A stretch of 8,067 nucleotides of DNA from Oscillospiraceae bacterium (lineage in GTDB: Bacteria; Bacillota; Clostridia; Oscillospirales; Acutalibacteraceae), in the NCBI GenBank assembly GCA_021640185.1, contig JAJXDX010000072.1:1-8067 (forward strand), in the 5' to 3' direction. This document shows positions 1 through 7,180 of this stretch, in pieces. Each line of letters opens with the position of its first letter. Positions within the stretch are counted from its first letter, which is position 1. The notes beneath the pieces are model-generated. The model saw only the letters and a list, made by a program, of their open reading frames with translations. It did no database searches and had not been told where the DNA came from. The translations under genes and the position numbers were made by a program.

Positions 1-358
1 GCTGCCCGTTTTCGGAAAACCGGAGCGTGCCGGTCTGCCGCAGCTCCTCGTCCAGCACCAGCAGGCGGCCATTGTCGGTATCGGTCAGGTACAGCAGCCC
101 GTCCTCGGCGGCGAACATCGCCCCCGCATTGCCGAGCGAGCCGCAGGGCAATTGGCGTCCGGTGACGCTCTTGTCCGGCAAAAAGCCGACGGGCGCGGGC
201 ACGGCCTTGTCGTTTTCGTTATACTGATAGCCGTCATACGGCGTGTCGCTTGCCGCCGTGACCGGCGCGGCCGCGGCGCACACCGCGGCGATCAGGCCCG
301 CACAAAGGGCGAGCAGGCGGCAAACGCGCCGCCGGGATCTGCGCTCCACGCTCCTCAT
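1..358 (-). CDS. Exported NHL/beta-propeller protein, N-terminal part (3' end outside window)
   Basis: The first 119 codons are present and the frame is still open at the left window edge. Residues 1-36 form a signal peptide: an arginine-rich start (seven Arg in the first 14 residues), a hydrophobic core L-L-A-L-C-A-G-L-I-A-A-V-C, and a probable cleavage after V-T-A-A. The mature part begins S-D-T-P-Y-D-G-Y-Q-Y-N, with A-V-P-A-P-V-G-F-L-P after it. It then enters a propeller-type repeat, A-A-E-D-G-L-L-Y-L-T-D-T-D-N-G-R-L-L-V-L (84-103), close to the NHL consensus. From memory, genes beside permeases of this type can encode NHL proteins with a C-terminal Yip1-like membrane domain; whether that domain is present lies outside the window. 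It starts 7 bases after permease 2, so it belongs to the same operon. Its function is unknown; surface sensing or interaction with the transporter is inference. Confidence 0.82.
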   Translation of the reverse strand, partial: MRSVERRSRRRVCRLLALCAGLIAAVCAAAAPVTAASDTPYDGYQYNENDKAVPAPVGFLPDKSVTGRQLPCGSLGNAGAMFAAEDGLLYLTDTDNGRLLVLDEELRQTGTLRFSENGQ

Positions 359-360
359 CG

Positions 361-374
361 CCTCCTCACTCCTT
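361..374 (-). promoter_or_regulatory. Double Shine-Dalgarno region before the NHL-protein gene
   Basis: Two purine-rich blocks flank the stop codon of permease 2 on the minus strand. AAGGAG (374-369) is 10 bases before ATG at 358. AGGAGG (366-361) is only 2 bases before that ATG but 11 bases before an in-frame GTG at 349. The ATG with the first block is the preferred reading; the GTG would remove three residues only. Confidence 0.55.
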
Positions 375-1250
375 GATGCCGGAACAGCTCATCGTCGCCA
401 TGACGTTGCTTTGGCTGAACAAAAAGATCAGCACCGGCGGGATCATCAGCACGATGCTGCCCGCCATCGCCGCGCCGTAGCGCGCCGTGCCGCCGGACAT
501 GATCTGGCTGATCGCCAGATTGATCAGCTTCAACTCTTCGCTGAACACCATATTGCTCTGCGTCTGGTTCCATACTCCTTGGAACGCGAACACCGTCAGC
601 GTCATCCATGCAGGCTTGACCTGCGGCATGACGATGGTCCACAGCGTGCGGATATGCCCCGCACCGTCGATGGTGGCCGATTCGATCAGCGGGGTCGGCA
701 CCTGCTCCATGAACTGCTTCATCAAAAACAGGCCCAGCGGCGTGGCCAGCTGCGGCAGGATATAGACCAGATAGGTATCGATCACGCCGGTCTTGGCAAA
801 GATCACGTACTGCGGCAGCCACAGGATCGTGGTGTTGAACAGCAGCGCGACCACCACCAGATCAAAGATCCAGTGCGCCCGCAGGCGGAACTTCGCCAGC
901 GGGTATGCCGCCATGCACGAGATCAGCACGTTCCCTGCCGTGGCGACGACGCTGACGAACACGCTGTTGAACAGATAGCGAGAGAAAGGCACCCACATAT
1001 TCGAGGCCAGCTTGAACAGCAAAAAATAGTTGCCCCCGGTGGGCCGCACCACGAAAAAGCGCGGCGGGTAGGCGAACAGCTCGTCGACGGGCTTGAAGGA
1101 GTTGATGACGGAATAGATCAGCGGCAGCGCCATGAACAGCCCCATCACGGCAAGCAGCAAAAACAGCACCGCCGTGCCCCACGCGCTGCGCCCGGAATGG
1201 CGGCGCTTTTTGTGCACGCGATAGACGGACAGCCGCTTGGTATCGGCCAT
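366..1250 (-). CDS. Sugar ABC transporter permease 2 (YtcP/LplC/UgpE-like, CUT1 family)
   Basis: This 294-residue membrane protein is the second channel subunit and should pair with permease 1. A basic N-terminus (Arg/Lys-rich to residue 21) precedes the first membrane helix (about 24-50), whose end reads S-V-I-N-S-F-K-P, typical of this subfamily. Further helices lie around 94-118, 127-150, 160-180, 213-228 and 262-280. The ATPase-contact loop has the EAA-like motif E190-S-A-T-I-D-G196, ending in I206-V-M-P209 with standard spacing. The C-terminal T-M-S-C-S-G-I-K-E resembles the conserved T-M-x-x-S-G-I-K end of YtcP/LplC proteins. ATG at 1250 was chosen over GTG at 1259 because of the ribosome binding site. 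It lies 13 bases after permease 1, and its stop is 7 bases before the next start. Assignment is firm; the sugar is unknown. Confidence 0.94.
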   Translation of the reverse strand: MADTKRLSVYRVHKKRRHSGRSAWGTAVLFLLLAVMGLFMALPLIYSVINSFKPVDELFAYPPRFFVVRPTGGNYFLLFKLASNMWVPFSRYLFNSVFVSVVATAGNVLISCMAAYPLAKFRLRAHWIFDLVVVALLFNTTILWLPQYVIFAKTGVIDTYLVYILPQLATPLGLFLMKQFMEQVPTPLIESATIDGAGHIRTLWTIVMPQVKPAWMTLTVFAFQGVWNQTQSNMVFSEELKLINLAISQIMSGGTARYGAAMAGSIVLMIPPVLIFLFSQSNVMATMSCSGIKE

Positions 1251-1258
1251 GCCACACA

Positions 1259-1265
1259 CCCCCTC
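1259..1265 (-). promoter_or_regulatory. Ribosome binding site of permease 2
   Basis: GAGGGGG on the minus strand overlaps the TGA stop of permease 1 and lies 8 bases before ATG at 1250. It argues against the in-frame GTG at 1259, whose first base falls within this site. Confidence 0.7.
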
Positions 1266-2208
1266 AATCGTCGCTGATGCGGCGCATCAGCAGGCTCACG
1301 CCCTTTTTGAACACGAACATCAGCACGAACAGCACCACTGCGATCGCGCAGGCATACCCCATCTCGTAGCGCAGCGTGCCGTGATCCTGCATATGCAGCA
1401 GGATCGTGTGCGCGGCGTATTTCGTCGACGGGAAGCCGCAAAGCTCCTGCGAGATCGTGCTGACCGAGAACGAGGCCGAGATCTGCATGACCGCACCGAA
1501 CAGCAGCTGCGGCTTCATCGACGGCAGGGTGATATAGATCAGCTCCTGATATCGGTTGCGCACGCCATCGATGTCGCCCGCCTCATACAGACTGCGGTCG
1601 ATGGCCTGAAAGCCCGCGATGAACGCGAGGAACGACGTGCCGAGGCTCATCCACAATTGCACCACGATCAGGATCGCCAGACTGTAGCGCGCGTCGCTGA
1701 GCCACTGTACCGGCTCGTTGATCATGCCAAGGCGCATCAGCAGGCCGTTGATGATGCCGTAGCTGTCGCCGCTGAAGATCAGCTTCCACACGAAATAGAC
1801 CGACGAGGTCAGCGACGGGGCATAGAACACCAGCGTCAGCAGCACACGCACGCTGCGCGGCATCTCGTTGATCAGCCACGCGGCGAAAAAGCACAGCAGA
1901 TAGCTCAGCGGCCCGGTGATCACCGCGAACAGCAGGGTATTGCGCAGGGCGATGAAGAACACGTCGTCGTTGAGGAACAGGTCGATGTAGTTGCGTAGCC
2001 CGATGAACTTCGGCGTGCCGAACATATTGTAGTAGGTCAGGCTCAGCCCGATCGACGACAGGATCGGCACGATGTACAGAAAGAAGAACAGCAGGCAGAA
2101 CGGCAGCAGCAGCAGGTAGAGCTGGCGGTAGTCGCGCAGCTCGCGCCGCCACGGGCGCCGGATCTCGTCCGCGCGCGGGGCGCGCGGCAGCCATCTGCGT
2201 TTATCCAA
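1264..2208 (-). CDS. Sugar ABC transporter permease 1 (LplB/UgpA-like, CUT1 family)
   Basis: This 314-residue membrane protein is one half of the channel that moves the sugar released by the binding protein across the cytoplasmic membrane. The first 29 residues are basic and polar, followed by a strong transmembrane helix (about 30-52) and roughly five more around 88-112, 120-142, 175-200, 235-255 and 284-302. The cytoplasmic loop that contacts the ATPase carries an EAA motif, E209-A-G-D-I-D-G215, ending in I-T-L-P (226-229). It has ten residues between the Gly and the Ile instead of the usual nine. The start is TTG at 2208, chosen because of the ribosome binding site 7 bases upstream and because the length then matches the family; the next in-frame Met is at residue 62, inside the protein past the first helix. 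It overlaps the preceding gene by 8 bases and is followed 13 bases later by permease 2. Assignment is firm. Confidence 0.94.
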   Translation of the reverse strand: MDKRRWLPRAPRADEIRRPWRRELRDYRQLYLLLLPFCLLFFFLYIVPILSSIGLSLTYYNMFGTPKFIGLRNYIDLFLNDDVFFIALRNTLLFAVITGPLSYLLCFFAAWLINEMPRSVRVLLTLVFYAPSLTSSVYFVWKLIFSGDSYGIINGLLMRLGMINEPVQWLSDARYSLAILIVVQLWMSLGTSFLAFIAGFQAIDRSLYEAGDIDGVRNRYQELIYITLPSMKPQLLFGAVMQISASFSVSTISQELCGFPSTKYAAHTILLHMQDHGTLRYEMGYACAIAVVLFVLMFVFKKGVSLLMRRISDD

Positions 2209-5083
2209 GGCCGAACTCCTCCCTCTTGCGCCGGATCTCGTCGTTGATCTGCCGGTCGTACCGGCGCAGCGCCTCCTGCGCCTCTTTGTCCTCATACACG
2301 GCCTCGCGGAAGGCGTTGTCCAGCCCGCGCAGCACGTAATAGCCGCCCAGCACCTCCGGCACCTCGCGCACGGCGCTCTGCTGCTCGCGGATCGCGGCGT
2401 ACTGCGCCTTCGTCCACGACAAAGAGGCGAGTGCCTCGACATTGGCCAGCGGTACGCGGGCCAGCACGCCCATCTGCGCCTCCACATCGCCGGCATAACG
2501 GCTCTGTGCCTCGGCGGAGCAGTACCACCGCAAAAAGTCCCATGCGGCGTCCGGCTTTTTGGTGGAGCTGAGGATCACACAGGCGGAGCCTGCGCCCGCC
2601 TGTGTGCGGTCGATCGTGCCGTCGGCCCGCGGCGTGCCGGGGATCGGCTGCATCGTCCACAGCCCGGCGATCTCCGGCGCGGCCTGCTCCAGCCGCGCGA
2701 ACTCGGTATACGTCGCGATGGCCAGCGGCGTTTCGCCCGTGCGGAACCGGTTGTAGAAATCATACGTCAGATCCAGCCCGTAGTCACGGTACAGCGCCAC
2801 CCACTGCACGAAGGCGTCCACCGCCGCGGCCGTGCCCAGTGCCGTGCCGCTTTTGTCGGCGGTATAAAAACTGCCGCCGTTCTGCATCAGCAGCGCGGGG
2901 AAGATGTTGCGCACGCCCAGCCCGGCATCCGCCGCGCCGAAGGCATCCACCGTGGTGTAGGGGATGCCCACCGCCATATTGAACCGCTGGATCTTGGGGA
3001 TGGCGGCATACAGCTGCGCCCATGTCTGCGGCACGTCGATGCCGAGCTCCGCCAAAATGTCCGTGCGGGCGAACAGCATATAGAACGACTGCGTATCCGG
3101 CAGGCCGAAGCAGCCGCTTTCGAAATAATACGGCTCCAGCGCGCCGGGGACGAACCAGTCCTTCGTTTCGGCAAAGCCGGAGAACTGCGTCAGATCCGCC
3201 AATGCGCCGCGCACCGCCAAATTGACCGGCTGCCCGCGCCCGACCGACAGCGCCACGTCCGGCGTGCGCCCGGAGAGGAACGCCTCCACCATCCCGGCGC
3301 TGACGAGCTTTAAGCGCACGCCGATGCCGTGGGTGGGGGTGTACAGGTCGCCGATCATCATCCGGATGATCTGCGCCTGATCGCGGCCGGAGCCGACCCA
3401 CACCTCGATGCTCTCGCCGTCGCCGGTCGTGCCCATGGCGTTGTAATCCTCGAAGAACGAGGCGAGGAACGCCCGCGTTTCGTGCCGCACACGCTGCCAA
3501 AACGTCGGCCGCGCGGTGGGCTGCGGCGCATCCGCCTGCCACAGATAGATGTAGTCCAGCTCCAGCGGCTGGCTTTTGAGGTCGAGCACCCACGCCGCCA
3601 GCGAGCCGACGTTGTTTTTGAACTCGGCCAGCCGCAGCGGGACCGTTTCCGGCTCGGCCACGAAGCTTTCCAGCTGCGCGGCGAACACGCCGAGCAGCGA
3701 GGCCTGCGCCCCCTGCGTGCCGGTCAGTTCTCTGACATAGGCATAGCGGTCGCGCAGCGTTTTGGCCGCGTCGGTGAAGGTCTGTGTCAATTCCGGGATC
3801 TCCCGCTCCAGATAGTAGTCCTGATATTTGTCCGGCGACGTGCCGGTGATCATCAGGATCTGGCGGTACATCTCGTTCAAGCCGGCCACAGTGTCGTCCA
3901 GCGTGTCCAGCAGCGCGGCATAGTCGCCGAGCACCGCCTCCATGCGCAGCGTATGATGCCCGGCGGTCAGATAAACGGACAGCGGCTGCCCGCTGCCGTC
4001 CGCCGGTGTGGCGTAGGTCCAGTCCTGCCCGTAGGCGAAGCGCAGACGTTTGGCCTCGGTATACGGCACCTCGCCGTCCAGCGACAGCCGCCGCACGACG
4101 AAAAAGTTGATGTTCGTGAACTGCTGATAGCGGAACCCCAGCGCATACCACCCGTCCGCAGGCGCGTCGAATTCCCATTCCAGCCACTGGCCGGGGGATG
4201 CCCACGCCGAGGACAGGATGTTCATGCGCACCTTACTGGGGTGATAGGGCGTGGTCAGCGGACTGGTGCGGTCGCTGGCCGGGCGCAGCGTCGGATCCGA
4301 CTTGCGCGCGGCGCTCTCCGCCTCGATCTTGATATATGCCTGCCCGCCCGTTTGGCCGTCCGCATGCCGCTGCCGGTATTCGGCATAGCTCGGGATGTCG
4401 GCGGGCGGGGACAGCGTCAGCGTATCCAATACATAGGTGCCGGACACGGGGCAGAGCGTCAGCTCGTGCCGACCGGCGGACAAAAACACCTCCACGGGGT
4501 CGTCCGCCGTCCCGTCGGCCAGCCGCAACGTCTGCGTGTACCAGTCGAACGCCTCCACCTGCCGCGGCGCATATTCGTTGCCCTCGGCGTCGGTCATGAT
4601 CTCGCTCTCGCTTTGATACACCCGATCCAGCCGAAAACGGTCGGCGCCGGAGAACGGATGGTCGCCGTCCACCCGCAGCCCGATCTCGGGCTGCCGGTCG
4701 GTCGTGCGCATCGGGTAGTAACGCAGCGAGAGCGTGTAGCGTCCGTCCGCCGGAACATCCACGGTGTAGCGCAGGCTGCTCTCGCCGTCCGCGATCAGCA
4801 GCACGTCGTCCGTGCCCTTGTAGCCGCTCAGCCGCTCGGCAGGCGTGCCGCTCTGCGATAAAAAGGCGGATGCGCGCACCGTCAGCTTTTCCCGCGCGGC
4901 GGGGCGGTCGCTCACCGCCGCCGCATAGGCGCGGTAACTGCCCGGCTCGGCCGCCGCGGCATCCTGCGCGGATGCGGAGGCTTCCGGCACCGTATCCGCC
5001 GGCGGTGCGGCGCTCACCGGCACGCCCGCCGCGAGGAGCGCGGCACAAAGCGCGCAAACGGCGGCACCGATCCATTTTTTCAT
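2201..5083 (-). CDS. Large modular extracellular sugar-binding protein of an ABC transporter
   Basis: This 960-residue protein is about twice the usual length of a family 1 solute-binding protein. Residues 1-25 form a signal peptide (M-K-K-W, hydrophobic core, V-S-A before A-P-P) with no lipobox cysteine. An Ala-rich linker (26-50) follows. Two beta-rich modules resembling CBM35-type carbohydrate-binding domains come next (about 70-225 and 250-385); the second opens with I-E-A-E-S. They share P-A-D-G-x-Y-x-L-x-x-R-Y (111 and 308) and L-x-A-G-x-H-x-L (201 and 372). A mostly helical region (about 390-550) leads to the solute-binding fold (about 555-945), with V-W-V-G-S-G-R near its start and the late segment P-D-A-A-W-D-F-L-R-W at 844-853, typical of sugar-binding proteins. 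It should deliver an oligosaccharide to the two permeases encoded next. The stop overlaps the start of permease 1 by 8 bases, implying coupled translation. The transporter role is well supported; the ligand is unknown. Confidence 0.93.
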   Translation of the reverse strand: MKKWIGAAVCALCAALLAAGVPVSAAPPADTVPEASASAQDAAAAEPGSYRAYAAAVSDRPAAREKLTVRASAFLSQSGTPAERLSGYKGTDDVLLIADGESSLRYTVDVPADGRYTLSLRYYPMRTTDRQPEIGLRVDGDHPFSGADRFRLDRVYQSESEIMTDAEGNEYAPRQVEAFDWYTQTLRLADGTADDPVEVFLSAGRHELTLCPVSGTYVLDTLTLSPPADIPSYAEYRQRHADGQTGGQAYIKIEAESAARKSDPTLRPASDRTSPLTTPYHPSKVRMNILSSAWASPGQWLEWEFDAPADGWYALGFRYQQFTNINFFVVRRLSLDGEVPYTEAKRLRFAYGQDWTYATPADGSGQPLSVYLTAGHHTLRMEAVLGDYAALLDTLDDTVAGLNEMYRQILMITGTSPDKYQDYYLEREIPELTQTFTDAAKTLRDRYAYVRELTGTQGAQASLLGVFAAQLESFVAEPETVPLRLAEFKNNVGSLAAWVLDLKSQPLELDYIYLWQADAPQPTARPTFWQRVRHETRAFLASFFEDYNAMGTTGDGESIEVWVGSGRDQAQIIRMMIGDLYTPTHGIGVRLKLVSAGMVEAFLSGRTPDVALSVGRGQPVNLAVRGALADLTQFSGFAETKDWFVPGALEPYYFESGCFGLPDTQSFYMLFARTDILAELGIDVPQTWAQLYAAIPKIQRFNMAVGIPYTTVDAFGAADAGLGVRNIFPALLMQNGGSFYTADKSGTALGTAAAVDAFVQWVALYRDYGLDLTYDFYNRFRTGETPLAIATYTEFARLEQAAPEIAGLWTMQPIPGTPRADGTIDRTQAGAGSACVILSSTKKPDAAWDFLRWYCSAEAQSRYAGDVEAQMGVLARVPLANVEALASLSWTKAQYAAIREQQSAVREVPEVLGGYYVLRGLDNAFREAVYEDKEAQEALRRYDRQINDEIRRKREEFGLG
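2216..2225 (-). promoter_or_regulatory. Ribosome binding site that supports the TTG start of permease 1
   Basis: GAGGGAGGAG on the minus strand lies within the last codons of the solute-binding protein gene and 7 bases before TTG at 2208. No ATG or GTG at a suitable distance exists, so this site is what decides the TTG start. Confidence 0.75.
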
Positions 5084-5090
5084 TCGTCCG

Positions 5091-5099
5091 TTCCTCCCC
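5091..5099 (-). promoter_or_regulatory. Ribosome binding site of the solute-binding protein gene
   Basis: GGGGAGGAA on the minus strand lies 7 bases before the ATG at 5083. It fixes the start of the solute-binding protein here, directly before a clear signal peptide, rather than at an upstream in-frame ATG at 5209 inside the propeller gene. Confidence 0.8.
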
Positions 5100-5118
5100 G
5101 TTTCGGCGGTGCCGGCCC

Positions 5119-7176
5119 TCACGGGCCGACGCGATACAGATAGATGCAGCTCATCCGGTCGGCCACGCCGACCGCCAGCCATGTGCCGTCCGGCGACAGC
5201 GCGCAGCACACCGGCTGCGAACTGAGCGACACGTACGGCGCGCCCTCGGTATACACATAGCAGCGGCCGTGCCAGCGCAGGCCCTGCTCCTCGTCATACG
5301 AAAAGATCATGCCCAGATCCTGCTCGTGTCCGGCGACGCCGTAGGCGCGCCGCCCGGCGGCATCGGTGCACAGATCGTGCACCGGCCCGTTGAACGAGGC
5401 CGCCCCGAACGAGAACACGCGCCCGTCCCGAATGCGGCACAGCATCCCGTCCTTCGTGCCCACGAGCAATGCGCCGTCCGCCATGCGCACGGCGGCGGAG
5501 GGCTCGGCCAGATACTGCCGGCCGGGCACGTATGGCAATTTTGCGTCGGCCGGGATCTCGGCCAAGCGCTCCGGCGATGCACCGCACGCCGTCATCGGCA
5601 CGTCCGGCGGCAGCGGCGCGGTGCTGACGACCGCGCCGTCCCGGACCGTCAGGGCGATCGGCTGTTCTCCGCCGCACACGGCGGAGAGCGTCCCGTCCGG
5701 CAAAAAGCGCAGCGCACGCACCGGACGGCCGAAGCCCAGCGTTTCCCACAGGCAGACGACGCGTGCTTCGCGCGCCGCCATGCTCTCGCTGTTTTTGGCA
5801 TAGAACTGCCAATGCGCGCCCGCCCGCTCCACATAGGCCATATAGCGATCGGCCGCCGCGTCGAACCCGTCGCCGGGGAACAGCTCCCGCCCGTTGCCGA
5901 AGGTCAGGTACGGTGCGACGTCCACGCAGGGCGGGCGCTCGGCGCCCCGCGCCTCGGCGCGGCGCAGGGCATCCAGATCGATCTGCATCATCCCGCAGCG
6001 GTCGAACAGGTGGTTGCCGTCGCACACGAACAGCGTGTCCCCGCGTCCCGCCACCTCGCTGAGCGTATACACGCACCGCAGATCGGACGAGAGGAAGCCG
6101 TGATCGGTCGGCTCGCCGCCGTGCAGGACGTCCCAGCTGCACAGGCGGCAGCCCGCGCTCTCGCCGACGGCGTTGAACAGGAAGATCCCGTACCACAGCA
6201 CGTCCCGCGTATCGAAATGCAGCCCCACCATCCAGCTTTTGTGCGGCCAAGCCACGCTTTTCGGCATATATCCGCCAAGCGAGGACAGCGCGGGCGTTTC
6301 CGTATCCAGCACGAACAGCTCGTCGCCCCACACGGCCTGCAGATAGAACCGCCCGTCCGGGCCGACGTGCCCGGCGTTGAGCTGATCGCGCACGAGGGAA
6401 TCGGCGTGGCGCGACAGCGGGAAATGCAGCCCCAATTCTTCGATCTGCCGGGTGTCGGTGTTGATCCGAAACAGCCGCCCGCGGCGGCTGGACGAATAGA
6501 TGTGCCCGTCCGGGCCGACGCAGAAGCGGTACGTCCCGAACTCCGTCGCCTGCCCCAGATCCGTCACCGTATTTTTGTCGATATCGTAGGCATAGACGTG
6601 CCCGCGCACCATCCCGCCGAAATAGAACACGTTATGCCGCCGATCCAGCGTCCCGCCATAGATCGTTTCGCGCGGGACGGGGATGCCGCGATCCTCCAGC
6701 ACGCCGGTATCGGGATCGTACAGCAGCAGGTGGGAGCCGGGGAACCCTTCCCACAGATGCTGATAATAGCCCTCCAGCATCCACGTCGGATGCTGCGGCG
6801 CCTGCGCGGTGGTGTGGGTGGTCATCACGATCCGCCCGTCGTCCATGAAGGACATCGACGTGTGGATCTTGCTGGCGCGGATCTCGCGTTCCTGCATGAT
6901 CAGGCGATCCTCCAGCGCGAAGTGGCGTTTGAACGCGTTCTCCCGCGGCAGGTATTCGTACAGCCGCACATACCGGCTCTCGGCCAGCTCCGCGCACAGG
7001 CTGAAGAACACCCGCCCGTCCGGCGATATCGCCATATCCCAGATCGCGTTGTGGCAGGTATCGCCCGCCCGGTCGATCAGGCGGTGGCGCACCGCTTCCG
7101 GCGGGAGAGCGCCGAAAAACGCCGCATCGCCCTTGTCGACCGAGATCACCCGGTCGGCCGCATGGTCGCTCATCAT
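5119..7176 (-). CDS. Beta-propeller-like protein, no signal peptide, function unknown
   Basis: This 685-residue protein has no signal peptide or membrane segment, so it is probably cytoplasmic. It shows a recurring blade pattern of a hydrophobic strand, then x-D-G, then a second strand: S-P-D-G-R-V-F-F (51-58), M-D-D-G-R-I-V-M (111-118), G-P-D-G-H-I-Y (221-227), G-P-D-G-R-F-Y (272-278), L-P-D-G-T-L (492-497), M-A-D-G-A-L-L (565-571) and S-P-D-G-T-W-L-A (661-668). Six or more such units suggest a WD40/NHL/BNR-like propeller, perhaps two. Residues 105-149 are unusually rich in His (105, 121, 129, 140, 149) and contain Tyr137-Tyr138, which could form a ligand or metal site. I do not recognise a named family. 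Its place between a glycoside hydrolase and a sugar-binding protein suggests a role in sugar processing or sensing. The start is uncertain by one codon (ATG at 7176 or 7173). Confidence 0.85.
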   Translation of the reverse strand: MMSDHAADRVISVDKGDAAFFGALPPEAVRHRLIDRAGDTCHNAIWDMAISPDGRVFFSLCAELAESRYVRLYEYLPRENAFKRHFALEDRLIMQEREIRASKIHTSMSFMDDGRIVMTTHTTAQAPQHPTWMLEGYYQHLWEGFPGSHLLLYDPDTGVLEDRGIPVPRETIYGGTLDRRHNVFYFGGMVRGHVYAYDIDKNTVTDLGQATEFGTYRFCVGPDGHIYSSSRRGRLFRINTDTRQIEELGLHFPLSRHADSLVRDQLNAGHVGPDGRFYLQAVWGDELFVLDTETPALSSLGGYMPKSVAWPHKSWMVGLHFDTRDVLWYGIFLFNAVGESAGCRLCSWDVLHGGEPTDHGFLSSDLRCVYTLSEVAGRGDTLFVCDGNHLFDRCGMMQIDLDALRRAEARGAERPPCVDVAPYLTFGNGRELFPGDGFDAAADRYMAYVERAGAHWQFYAKNSESMAAREARVVCLWETLGFGRPVRALRFLPDGTLSAVCGGEQPIALTVRDGAVVSTAPLPPDVPMTACGASPERLAEIPADAKLPYVPGRQYLAEPSAAVRMADGALLVGTKDGMLCRIRDGRVFSFGAASFNGPVHDLCTDAAGRRAYGVAGHEQDLGMIFSYDEEQGLRWHGRCYVYTEGAPYVSLSSQPVCCALSPDGTWLAVGVADRMSCIYLYRVGP

Positions 7177-7180
7177 GGGG

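Noticed and set aside
1251..1259. GTG start at 1259 for permease 2, three codons upstream of the chosen ATG
   Set aside because: Its first base lies inside the GAGGGGG ribosome binding site, whereas the ATG at 1250 is at a normal 8-base distance.
243..1277. Plus-strand open frame of 344 codons opposite permease 2
   Set aside because: The product is rich in His, Arg and Gln because it is antisense to a hydrophobic membrane protein. No ribosome binding site or family pattern is seen.
2209..2496. N-terminal extension of permease 1 to an ATG at 2496
   Set aside because: The 96 extra residues are Arg/Cys-rich shadow sequence inside the binding protein gene and unlike any permease N-terminus.
3329..4861. 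Plus-strand open frame of 510 codons opposite the solute-binding protein gene
   Set aside because: Low-complexity Arg/Gly/His/Gln-rich product, fully antisense to a clear binding protein; a by-product of high GC content.
5084..5118. Possible terminator or promoter in the 35-base gap after the propeller gene
   Set aside because: The gap is GC-rich but has no stem followed by a run of T on the coding strand and no -35/-10 pair; it mainly holds the next ribosome binding site.
5084..5209. N-terminal extension of the solute-binding protein to an upstream ATG at 5209
   Set aside because: The extra 42 residues overlap the propeller gene, are Arg/Gly-rich and would place the signal peptide internally. 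The ribosome binding site at 5091-5099 supports 5083.
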